Origin: Bacteroidales bacterium UBA3856
GTDB taxonomy: Bacteria; Bacteroidota; Bacteroidia; Bacteroidales; UBA932
Direction of reading: 5' to 3'
Assembly: GCA_002392525.1 (NCBI GenBank)
Contig: DGHE01000125.1
Location: forward strand, 1 to 15,742
DNA: 15,742 bases
Shown here: piece after piece, positions 8,315 to 15,330 of the stretch
Position numbering within the stretch: the first letter of the stretch is position 1
Layout of the letters: every line of letters starts with the position of its first letter
Program-made: the position numbers and the translations under genes
Notes under the pieces: model-generated
What the model saw: the letters and a program-made list of their open reading frames with translations, nothing else
Databases searched by the model: none
Told to the model about the DNA's origin: nothing

Positions 8315-11300
8315 TTAGAAGTTAAGATTGAGGCCGAAGGTGATGGTGCGGGCCTGAGGGTATACACCGCGGTCGATACCGGCATCGGATGAGAAGCCGT
8401 TGCCACCGGTCACCTCGGGGTCGCAGCCCGTGTAGCGGGTGAGCGTGAAGGCGTTCTCGGCCTGGGCATAGATTCTCAGACGGGCGATCCTGACCTTCTG
8501 GGTGAGTTTGGCCGGAAGGGTGTAGCCCAGCTGGATATTACGGGCGCGCAGGAAGGAGGCGTCTTCTACCCAGAGGTCGGACACGCGGTAGTTCTCGTTG
8601 GCGCTGTCAAAGACAAAGCGGGGATAACGGTTGGTGGAGCCTTCGCCGGTCCAGCGGTTGAGGATGGTTTTGGGAAGGTTGATATAGTACAGGTCGGTAC
8701 GGCGGGTTACATTGAAAGCCTGGATACCGGCTACGCCCTGCAGGAGCATGGAGAAGTCGAAGCCCTTGTATTCAGCGGAGAGCGTGATACCGAAGCTCCA
8801 GTCGGGAATACCCTTTCCAATGTAAGTGCGGTCGGCGTCGTTCAGCGTTCCGTCACCGTTTACATCCACGAAACGGACGTCACCGGGTTCGGCCTTGGGC
8901 TGCAGGAGGGCACCGTCTGCGTTCACGTAGGCAGCGACTTCGGCGGGGTTCTGGAAAATGCCGTCGGCCTTGTAACCGTAGAAGTAAGGGAACGGCATGC
9001 CCACGATACCACGGCTGAGCTGGCCAATCTTGTGGCTGGAGCCGTTGAGGAACGTGGCGTCGTCGCCCAGATAGGTGAGTTTGTTGCGGTTGTAGGTAGC
9101 GTTGGCGCTTACCTTATAGTGGAAGTCGCCCACATGGTCACGGTAAGCCAGGTCTATTTCGACACCGCGGTTCACCATGTTGCCCACGTTGCCCATAGGG
9201 GCGGAGTCGCCGGCATAGGAAGGCACGGCCATGGCCATGAGCATGCCGGAAGTGAGCTTGTTATAGAAGTCCACGGTGGCAGTAATGCGGTTTCCGAGGA
9301 AGCCGGTCTCGAGACCCAGGTCGGTCTGGATGGACTGCTCCCATTTCACGTTCGGGTTGGCAAGGCCGCTGGGCTTGGTGCCTATAGTGATGGTCTCGCT
9401 GGCGGTGGCGCCGCTGCCGAATGCGTAGTTGTTGCCGGGGTTGGCATAAACGGCATAAGTGAAATCACCGATGCGGTCGTTACCGTTGATACCCCAGGAA
9501 CCGCGGAGCTTGAGGGTGGACACCCAGTCTACATTCTTCATGAAGGCCTCGTTCTTGATGTTCCAGCCCAGGGAGAAGGAAGGGAAGGTACCCCACTTGT
9601 TGTCCGGGCCGAAACGGCTGGAGGCATCGCGGCGGAGGGTAACCTCGGCCATGTAGCGCTCATCGAAGTTGTAGGAGACGCGGCCGAAGTAGGACAGGAG
9701 GCTGTAAGGAATGGAATTCCATCGGCCCCAGCCGTTGCGGTCACCGTCCACGCGCTGGCCGATGGTATTGTTCACGGAGATCTTCCAGGGATCGTCGGGA
9801 TAGCGCAGGCCATTGGCCTCGGCACCTACCTCGGCGCTGGTGGAGCGGAAAAGCGTATGGCCCACCACGGCGCTGATACCGTGCCTGCCGAACGTTTTGT
9901 CGTAGGTGAGAACGTTCTCTACCTGCCAGGTGAAGTACTTGCTGTTGCTCTGGGAGGCGCTGGAACCATAGTTGATCTTTTCGATGATGGATTCCTTGCC
10001 GTCCTTGTCGTACTGCTTGGTCTCGGTGATGGTGTCGTACTTATAATTCTTGGAAGTAAGGAAGTACTGGGGTGTGTAACCGTGGTAGTCCACGTAGGCC
10101 AGATCCAGGGAAACGGAGGAACGGACCTTGAGGTTGTCCCAGATCTGGAGCTCGGCCTGTGCACCGGCCACGAACTTGTTGGTGATGGTGGAACCGGTAG
10201 GACGGTCCAGGTCGGCGATGGGGTTCACCTGCTCGTTGTAGGTACCGGCATCGGCAATGGTGTAGGCGCGGCCCTGTGCATCACGGATGATGTAAGGGTA
10301 GCCTTTCTCGTACATGGTGCGGTACCGGGCCTCGTCCTCTTCGCTGGCCAGGATGGTCTCCAGGGGAGACATGCCGATGGCCGATCCCAGCGGGGAAGCG
10401 TACTCGGAGTTGGTGGAAATACCGGCGCCGCTGATGTTGGCGTACGTGAGGTTGGTACGCACATTGAGGCTGTTCAGGAAGCTGCGGGTGGCCGATGAGT
10501 CAAACACCTTGAAGCCCACGTTCTGGCGGTAGGTGATACGGTCGCTGAAGGAACGGCCGAAGCGGCCGCCAATGGTACCCTTGCGGGATACATAGCCCAG
10601 GGAGACGGCGTAATCCATGGTCTCGTTGCCGCCGCTCACGGAGAGGTCGTGCTTCACAACGGGAGCGTTCTTGTCGAAGATGGCGCCCACCCAGTCGGTG
10701 CCTTCACCCAGCGAATAGGGGTCGTCGAACATGGGGACATTGCCGGCATTGAGCTGGCCTTCGTTCATCATCACGGCATACTCGGTCGCGTTCAGAACGG
10801 CAGGCTTGCGCCAGGAATTCTGCATACCGTAGGAGAAGTTGTAGGAAACCTGGGCCTTACCCTTGGCTCCTTTCTTGGTGGTGATGAGCACGACACCGTT
10901 CGCTGCACGGGCACCATAAACAGCACCGGAAGCAGCATCCTTGAGCACCTCGATACGCTCGATGTCGTTCGGGTTCAGGAAATCGATGCTGCCGGCCGGG
11001 AGACCATCTATAATGTAGAGGGGCTCGGAGTTGTTGATGGTACCGATACCGCGGATACGCACCTGCGTACCGGCATCCGGAGCACCGGAGCTCTGGATAA
11101 CCGTAACACCGGAGGTCATACCCTGCAGGACATTGTCCACGCGGGTCTGTGCGGTGGCCTTGAGGTCCTCGGAGGTGATGCTGGAAATGGCGGCGGTCAC
11201 CACCGATTTCTTCTGCACACCATAACCGACGACGACGGTCTCTTCCAGCATCTGGGTATCGTCCTGGAGGACGATGGTCAGTGTCTGGTCGGCGGATACC

Positions 11301-11542
11301 GTAAACTGACGGCTTTCATAGCCCAGGCAAGTCACTTCCACGACGGCACCGGACTTGACGCGGAGGGAGAAAGCTCCGTCCGCACCGGACATGGTACCGT
11401 TGGCGGTTCCCTGCTCGACGATGAAAGCGCCCACGATGGGCTGGTTGGCATTGTCCAGAACTGTACCCTTAAAGGTAACACCCTGCGCCAAAGCAACCAG
11501 GCTCAATCCCAAAGAAAGGATTAAGGTGAAAATTTTTTTCAT
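8315..11542 (-). CDS. SusC-like TonB-dependent outer-membrane glycan transporter
   Basis: This 1075-aa outer-membrane receptor imports oligosaccharides using TonB energy and is capped by its SusD partner. Signal peptide about 1-20 (ends ALAQ); carboxypeptidase-regulatory-like domain about 22-95; TonB box region LEETVVVGYG at 99-108; plug about 110-225 with the family signatures IRGIGTINNSEPLYIIDG (163-180) and IEVLKDAASGAVYGARAANG; then the beta-barrel to a C-terminal NLNF ending in Phe. There is no STN domain before the plug, so control through an anti-sigma factor is not expected; that fits the separate DUF6377-type regulator upstream. It is the first gene of the operon. Its length is normal and I see no frameshift. 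The substrate is not readable from the receptor itself; the downstream enzymes suggest beta-glucan oligosaccharides. Confidence 0.96.
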   Translation of the reverse strand: MKKIFTLILSLGLSLVALAQGVTFKGTVLDNANQPIVGAFIVEQGTANGTMSGADGAFSLRVKSGAVVEVTCLGYESRQFTVSADQTLTIVLQDDTQMLEETVVVGYGVQKKSVVTAAISSITSEDLKATAQTRVDNVLQGMTSGVTVIQSSGAPDAGTQVRIRGIGTINNSEPLYIIDGLPAGSIDFLNPNDIERIEVLKDAASGAVYGARAANGVVLITTKKGAKGKAQVSYNFSYGMQNSWRKPAVLNATEYAVMMNEGQLNAGNVPMFDDPYSLGEGTDWVGAIFDKNAPVVKHDLSVSGGNETMDYAVSLGYVSRKGTIGGRFGRSFSDRITYRQNVGFKVFDSSATRSFLNSLNVRTNLTYANISGAGISTNSEYASPLGSAIGMSPLETILASEEDEARYRTMYEKGYPYIIRDAQGRAYTIADAGTYNEQVNPIADLDRPTGSTITNKFVAGAQAELQIWDNLKVRSSVSLDLAYVDYHGYTPQYFLTSKNYKYDTITETKQYDKDGKESIIEKINYGSSASQSNSKYFTWQVENVLTYDKTFGRHGISAVVGHTLFRSTSAEVGAEANGLRYPDDPWKISVNNTIGQRVDGDRNGWGRWNSIPYSLLSYFGRVSYNFDERYMAEVTLRRDASSRFGPDNKWGTFPSFSLGWNIKNEAFMKNVDWVSTLKLRGSWGINGNDRIGDFTYAVYANPGNNYAFGSGATASETITIGTKPSGLANPNVKWEQSIQTDLGLETGFLGNRITATVDFYNKLTSGMLMAMAVPSYAGDSAPMGNVGNMVNRGVEIDLAYRDHVGDFHYKVSANATYNRNKLTYLGDDATFLNGSSHKIGQLSRGIVGMPFPYFYGYKADGIFQNPAEVAAYVNADGALLQPKAEPGDVRFVDVNGDGTLNDADRTYIGKGIPDWSFGITLSAEYKGFDFSMLLQGVAGIQAFNVTRRTDLYYINLPKTILNRWTGEGSTNRYPRFVFDSANENYRVSDLWVEDASFLRARNIQLGYTLPAKLTQKVRIARLRIYAQAENAFTLTRYTGCDPEVTGGNGFSSDAGIDRGVYPQARTITFGLNLNF

Positions 11543-11600
11543 ACGCTAAGAGTTGGTTTGCGTTAGGTTATTGGTTAAACTGTGTTGCGACACTTGGTCT

Positions 11601-11627
11601 GATGCAAAATTACTGGCAAAATGCATC
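11601..11627. promoter_or_regulatory. Inverted and direct repeat overlapping the -7 box (candidate operator)
   Basis: The plus strand has GATGCA at 11601-11606 and its inverse TGCATC at 11622-11627, with arm centres 21 bp apart (about two helical turns). The same stretch has a direct repeat GCAAAAT at 11604-11610 and 11616-11622. The arms flank the proposed -7 box, so a bound dimer would affect polymerase. Role and regulator are inferred from position only; the arms are short. Confidence 0.3.
11605..11612 (-). promoter_or_regulatory. Putative Bacteroidota -7 promoter element for the susC operon
   Basis: On the minus strand the octamer reads TAATTTTG, an exact match to the Bacteroidota primary-sigma -7 consensus TAnnTTTG. 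It lies 62 bases upstream of the susC ATG, which would give a leader of roughly 55-58 nt. At the expected -33 position (around 11631-11636) there is no TTTG or TTG, so the upstream element is weak, as might be expected of an activator-dependent promoter. The leader contains a small potential hairpin (GTGT/ACAC arms at 11582-11593). It is the only good -7 match in this intergenic region. Confidence 0.55.
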
Positions 11628-11645
11628 GACGCCTTGAATAGGAAT

Positions 11646-11657
11646 AATAAAGTAGTG
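11646..11657. repeat. 12-bp direct repeat, promoter-proximal copy
   Basis: AATAAAGTAGTG occurs here and again, identically, at 11712-11723 in the same intergenic region. This copy begins 34 bp upstream of the proposed -7 box, where an activator site could contact polymerase. A regulator-binding role is inferred, not shown. Confidence 0.45.
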
Positions 11658-11695
11658 GCCAGGAAAAGATAATAGTCGCATTTCCAGTTAATTAA

Positions 11696-11710
11696 ATTAT
11701 TTTAAATAAT
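11696..11710. repeat. 15-bp AT-rich palindrome
   Basis: ATTATTTTAAATAAT has two perfect 7-bp arms around a single central base. It contains no G or C, so it is unlikely to be an intrinsic terminator stem. It could be an operator or an A/T-tract element; AT-rich DNA also produces such palindromes by chance. Confidence 0.3.
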
Positions 11711-11711
11711 G

Positions 11712-11730
11712 AATAAAGTAGTGAATAAAG
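11712..11730. repeat. 12-bp direct repeat, distal copy plus partial third copy
   Basis: The second exact AATAAAGTAGTG is at 11712-11723 and is followed directly by a partial third copy, AATAAAG at 11724-11730, so GAATAAAG appears twice with a 12-bp period. The site is about 100 bp upstream of the proposed -7 box and just after the stop codon of the DUF6377-type regulator gene. It may be a distal binding site for that regulator. Confidence 0.42.
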
Positions 11731-11743
11731 AGAGGGAAATGTG

Positions 11744-13378
11744 CTACTTCCCTATCTTTTTGACCGCTTCTTCGAAGTTGTCGCGGCCATGAAGGGCGGC
11801 ATTTTTGACAGCCACCTTATAGTTGTAGATGGTGCTCAGGGAATAGTCCAGGATGCCGGCGATATCCTTGCTGTCATCCACGCCCAGTTTGATGAGCGCG
11901 AAGATGCGCTGCTCGGTGGTAAGACGTCCGTCGGCGGGTGTTTCCCGTGCCTCTTCCTTCAGAAGGGCATTGAACTGAGCCACGAAATCGGGGTACAAAC
12001 CCAGGAACGTGGTGTCGAAGGTCTCGTAGAACTCTTCACGGGCCTTTTCGCTGCGGCCGCTGATGGAAAGTTCCTTGAGCAGTTGGTCGGCCTTTCCCTG
12101 CTTGAGCAGGTTGCGGAAGCGGTTGTCCTCGGCCCGGGTGGCCGACACCTGCGCCGCCAGCCCGCGGAGGAAGCTCAGGATGTACTTTTCCTTCACTTTG
12201 TCGGCCTTGGCTATCTGGTGATAGAGGTCGTTGAGGGTAGCGTTTGCCAATGCCAGCGAAGTGTTGCTTTCCTCCAGCTGCGCCCGCATCTTGGTCAGTT
12301 TGCGGGAGCGGGCAATGAGGAAATAGGTCACCAGCGAGAGAATCAGCGTGAGGGCAGCCAGAAGGATGGCCCACACCTGGCTGCTGCGGGAAGCACGCGC
12401 CTGCCGCTTCTGATAGGCGCCCTCCACCTGCATGAGGAAACGGGAAATCTGCCAGGGACGGAGTTTGGCGTTATATGATATGGCATCTTCCTGCGCCATG
12501 CGAAGGTAGCGGAAGGAGCGGTCTACGTCGGTGGGAAGGATGAGCTGGGCCACCATGGTGAGGGAGGCATAGTCCCGCACGGCATTCACCACATCTCCCT
12601 CGGCCGACTTTACCAGCCAGTACATACGTTCATACTGATGGTCGTACATATTCTCCAGTTCCGACTGGAAGAACGCGTGGATGGCGAAATCACGGTCCTC
12701 GGGCTTGACGCCCGCAAGCAGCAGGCGGCTCACGCTGTCGGCCTGGTCCAGACGGCCTTCGTCCATGAACTGGTCCCTGAGAAGGGCCCGGTAACGGGGC
12801 GACTCGTGCGGCAGCAGGGTAAGAAGGCGGGTACGGAACGGTGCTGCAGGAGGGATGGAGTAGCGCTCCACCATGCCGGAATTGCCGGCCATATCCTTGC
12901 TGAAGTCATATAGCACCCACAGATACTCCTCCATCATGGGAACCGACAGGGCGGCCGTGTCAATCTGCGAATACAGGATCTGGCTGGCCTCGTAATAGTT
13001 TCCTGCCTTGGCATACAGGTGGCCCAGCGTAATAGTAGCCTGGTCATAGCGGTCATGGTCCCGGATCTGGAGGGCCAGGGATTGGGCGTTTTTCAGGTAA
13101 ACCTGCGTGGAGTCAAAGCTGAAAGGGAAATAGTCGGAGGCAGCCATCATGGCCAGCTCGTAACGGCTGGTGGGATCCAGGGTGGCCGATATCAGCCTGC
13201 GGTAAGCGCTGAGCTGGTCGCTCTTTTTGGCCACATAGAGTTCGCGGGTGGCCAGGAAGCCGTCCAGCTCGTCCAGCAGTTTCTTTACCTTTCGGTCGGT
13301 CTTGGGCGGCGCCATACAGGAGGCGGCAAGGGCTGCCGTCACGAGTAAAACCCATATGTTTAGCTTTTTCACACGCAT
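11744..13378 (-). CDS. DUF6377-type transmembrane regulator (TPR-like sensor, HTH)
   Basis: This 544-aa protein resembles the DUF6377 regulators found beside SusC/SusD loci in Bacteroidota. Order of parts: signal-like hydrophobic stretch (about 6-20) ending in AASC with C21; a helical, TPR-like region (about 30-325); one transmembrane helix (about 335-355); a charged helix likely to form a coiled coil (about 358-400); and a C-terminal helix-turn-helix (about 483-530) with LTTEQRIFALIKLGVDD and YSLSTIYNYK. The expected topology is a periplasmic sensor with a cytoplasmic DNA-binding end, so one polypeptide senses and regulates. It starts 3 nt after sufD and ends 201 nt before susC on the same strand. 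I found no -7 box just upstream, so it may be transcribed with the suf genes. By position it probably controls the downstream beta-glucan locus; the ligand, and whether it activates or represses, are unknown. C21 could be a lipidation site or chance. Confidence 0.82.
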   Translation of the reverse strand: MRVKKLNIWVLLVTAALAASCMAPPKTDRKVKKLLDELDGFLATRELYVAKKSDQLSAYRRLISATLDPTSRYELAMMAASDYFPFSFDSTQVYLKNAQSLALQIRDHDRYDQATITLGHLYAKAGNYYEASQILYSQIDTAALSVPMMEEYLWVLYDFSKDMAGNSGMVERYSIPPAAPFRTRLLTLLPHESPRYRALLRDQFMDEGRLDQADSVSRLLLAGVKPEDRDFAIHAFFQSELENMYDHQYERMYWLVKSAEGDVVNAVRDYASLTMVAQLILPTDVDRSFRYLRMAQEDAISYNAKLRPWQISRFLMQVEGAYQKRQARASRSSQVWAILLAALTLILSLVTYFLIARSRKLTKMRAQLEESNTSLALANATLNDLYHQIAKADKVKEKYILSFLRGLAAQVSATRAEDNRFRNLLKQGKADQLLKELSISGRSEKAREEFYETFDTTFLGLYPDFVAQFNALLKEEARETPADGRLTTEQRIFALIKLGVDDSKDIAGILDYSLSTIYNYKVAVKNAALHGRDNFEEAVKKIGK

Positions 13379-13381
13379 GTG

Positions 13382-13966
13382 TTACAAGCTGCGCACAGCC
13401 CTTTCTATTTCTTCTTCCCGTCCCTCGGGGATGACCGGAGACAGGAAAGAGAGCATCTGCAGGGTACGGGCTTCGGCCTCGGGGATGCCGCGGGAGCGCA
13501 TGTAGAAGAGTTCGTCCTCGTTGAGCTGGCCCACCGTGGCGCCGTGCGAGCACTTGACGTCATCGGCATAAATCTCCAGCTGTGGCTTGGTATTTACCTT
13601 GGCGGTCTCCGTGAGAACGATGTTGTGGTTTTCCTGGAAGGCTTCGGTTTTCTGGGCGTCGGGGGCCACGACGATGGTGCCATCGAAGTTTACCTCGGCG
13701 CTGCCGCCGGCAATGCCGTTGAAAAGCTGCGTGCTGTGGCAGCCGGGAGCCTTGTGGTGCATGACTACGCGGAAGTTGACTTTTTCGTCGGCCTTGCACA
13801 GATACAGGCCCTTCAGATGAGCCTCGGCGCCCGGGCCGCACAGGTCCACCGTCACCTCGATGTCCCGGGATTCTCCGGGCAGCACCACAAACTGCAGCTC
13901 CAGCACCTCGCCGGCTGCTACCTGGTACTGTCCTTTTGCGGGGGCGATATAATGTCCGTGGCCCAT
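13382..13966 (-). CDS. sufD: Short SufD: SufBD core domain only
   Basis: This 194-aa protein is the second SufBD-family subunit of the Fe-S assembly scaffold. It matches the C-terminal half of SufD: the beta-helix core (about residues 10-140, with HHKAPGCHSTQLFNGIAGG, NFDGTIVV and QENHNIVLTETAKVNTKP) and the closing motif DDVKCSHGATVG, then FYMRSRGIPEAEA. H141 in CSHGAT aligns with the SufD histidine important for cluster assembly in E. coli (H360). Most SufD proteins are about 400-450 aa, so the N-terminal half is absent. I chose the ATG at 13966 because it lies one base after the sufC stop; a longer in-frame start at 14020 would sit within sufC and add a serine/proline-rich stretch not typical of the family. 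The frame is intact and conserved residues are kept, so this looks like a functional minimal SufD rather than a decayed gene. No sufS follows; the next gene is a DUF6377-type regulator 3 nt away. Confidence 0.9.
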   Translation of the reverse strand: MGHGHYIAPAKGQYQVAAGEVLELQFVVLPGESRDIEVTVDLCGPGAEAHLKGLYLCKADEKVNFRVVMHHKAPGCHSTQLFNGIAGGSAEVNFDGTIVVAPDAQKTEAFQENHNIVLTETAKVNTKPQLEIYADDVKCSHGATVGQLNEDELFYMRSRGIPEAEARTLQMLSFLSPVIPEGREEEIERAVRSL

Positions 13967-13967
13967 A

Positions 13968-14705
13968 CTAGAACTGGTCAAAGCCTTTGGATTCGATGGC
14001 GTCGATGAGCTCGCGGCCACCGGTTGTCACAATGCGTCCGGCCTTGAGCACATGTACGTAGTCTGGCTGGACGTACTCCAGCAGCTTGTGGTAGTGCGTC
14101 ACGATGATGGCCGATTTCTCCGGGCTGCGGAGGGCGTTCACGCCATCGGCCACAATCTTGAGGGCGTCTACGTCCAGGCCGCTGTCGGTCTCGTCCAGGA
14201 TGGAGAGGGTGGGATCCAGGAGGGCCATCTGGAAAATCTCGTTGCGCTTTTTCTCGCCGCCGCTGAAGCCCACGTTCACTTCTCGCTTGGCAAATTCCGG
14301 CTTCATTTGAACAAAAGCCATCTTTTCCTTCATGAGGCGAAGGAAGTCGGAGGTTTTCATCTCTTCCTGGCCATTTGCCTTGCGCTTGGCGTTGACCGCT
14401 GCTTTCATGAAGGCGGTGATGGTGACACCGGGAATTTCGATGGGATACTGGAAGCTCAGGAACAGGCCGGCCCAGGCACGCTCTTCGGGCGCCATGGCAA
14501 GAAGGTCCTTACCATTATATAATATGGTACCTTCCGTAACCTCGTAGCCGGGGCGGCCGGTGAGGACGGCACCCAAGGTGCTTTTACCGGCACCGTTGGG
14601 GCCCATCACGGCGTGGATTTCTCCTTTGCCGATGGTAAGGTCAATGCCTTTCAGAATTTCTTTGTCACCGACGGTGGCGTGCAAGTTGTGTATTTCAAGC
14701 AGCAT
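13968..14705 (-). CDS. sufC: SufC, Fe-S assembly ATPase
   Basis: This 245-aa cytosolic ABC-type ATPase binds SufB and SufD and drives the conformational change of the SufBCD scaffold. All ATPase motifs are visible: Walker A GPNGAGKS at 35-42, Q-loop Q86 in SFQYP, the SufC-typical signature FSGGEKKRNE at 147-156, Walker B SILDETDSGLD with E172 as the catalytic glutamate, and the switch histidine H204 in THYH. The length matches the family (about 245-260 aa). There is no transmembrane segment, as expected for SufC rather than a transporter subunit. The ATG lies one base after the pnuC stop, and the stop is one base before the sufD start, so it is translated from the same operon. Nothing in the sequence suggests inactivation. 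Confidence 0.97.
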   Translation of the reverse strand: MLLEIHNLHATVGDKEILKGIDLTIGKGEIHAVMGPNGAGKSTLGAVLTGRPGYEVTEGTILYNGKDLLAMAPEERAWAGLFLSFQYPIEIPGVTITAFMKAAVNAKRKANGQEEMKTSDFLRLMKEKMAFVQMKPEFAKREVNVGFSGGEKKRNEIFQMALLDPTLSILDETDSGLDVDALKIVADGVNALRSPEKSAIIVTHYHKLLEYVQPDYVHVLKAGRIVTTGGRELIDAIESKGFDQF

Positions 14706-14706
14706 A

Positions 14707-15330
14707 TCAGGCCTCGTTTTTATACAGTTTCACCCAGGTGTAGAGCGACCACAGACCGTTGATAAGGTACAGGCCGCACACGATGGGCATGAATACATTG
14801 CCTACACTCAGGTGCAGGAAAATCTGGGAGACGTTCACCAGGAGCCACACAATCCAGCATTCCCACTTCTTGAGGGAGCTCAGGAGCTGGGCCAGGAGGA
14901 TGAGGGTGGTGACCATGCAGTCCAGATAGGGGTGGGGATCTTCGGGGAAGAGGTTGTCCAGCGTCCAGCCCCAGAGACCGGCTACCAGAAAGGTTCCCAC
15001 CACACACAGAAAGATGGCGGTGGGGGTGAGCCGGCTCACTTTGAGGGAATGGCTGTCCTTAGAGCTCTGTTCCTCCTCCCTCGGATGCGTCCAGCGGTAG
15101 TGGCCCAGGATGTTGATACCCAGGGAGACGGGCTGCAGCAGCAGGCTGGCATAGAGGTTCTTGTCCCAGAACAGGATGAACAGGGCGGCCGTGTACAGGT
15201 AGCCCACCCAGAAGTTGTATTTGGAGTTACGGCCCGCCAGGAACACGCAGGTGAGTCCCAGCAGGCTGGAAATAAGGTCTATGAGAAGCACCGGACGTCC
15301 GGCGAGTTCAAAAAGGGTGATGTCTAACAT
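14707..15330 (-). CDS. pnuC: PnuC-family vitamin / NAD-precursor transporter
   Basis: This 207-aa integral inner-membrane protein has about seven hydrophobic segments (roughly residues 12-32, 42-56, 58-76, 102-120, 137-152, 157-174 and 178-197). It carries the PnuC-type WxxWxxxN motif at W159-N166 within WECWIVWLLVN. PnuC proteins are facilitators for nicotinamide riboside; close relatives (PnuT, PnuX) carry thiamine or riboflavin, with the substrate trapped by a cytoplasmic kinase. No kinase gene and no recognisable TPP or FMN riboswitch is present here, so the substrate is open. The start ATG overlaps the sufB stop by one base, and sufC starts one base after the stop, so the gene is embedded inside the Suf operon. 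One link could be that NadA, which makes quinolinate for de novo NAD synthesis, is itself a 4Fe-4S enzyme; that is inference. Family assignment is solid, substrate is not. Confidence 0.88.
   Translation of the reverse strand: MLDITLFELAGRPVLLIDLISSLLGLTCVFLAGRNSKYNFWVGYLYTAALFILFWDKNLYASLLLQPVSLGINILGHYRWTHPREEEQSSKDSHSLKVSRLTPTAIFLCVVGTFLVAGLWGWTLDNLFPEDPHPYLDCMVTTLILLAQLLSSLKKWECWIVWLLVNVSQIFLHLSVGNVFMPIVCGLYLINGLWSLYTWVKLYKNEA

Noticed and set aside
6895..8325. Plus-strand reading frame (476 codons) opposite susD
   Set aside because: Antisense shadow of a clear SusD gene; no domain features.
6793..8406. Longer susD start inside susC
   Set aside because: The extension would place about 30 residues ahead of a classical MKK lipoprotein signal peptide and overlap susC by ~90 bases.
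9032..10498. Plus-strand reading frame (488 codons) opposite susC
   Set aside because: Antisense shadow of the SusC barrel coding region; composition is Gly/Val/His-rich and shows no family motif.
11543..11566. Leader hairpin (ACGC/GCGT arms) next to the susC start as a possible riboregulator
   Set aside because: Only 4 bp per arm with a long loop; too weak to support a structured RNA element.
13382..14020. Longer sufD start inside sufC
   Set aside because: The extra 18 residues are encoded by the sufC end in another frame and are Ser/Pro-rich; the ATG at 13966, one base after the sufC stop, fits the tight spacing of this operon.
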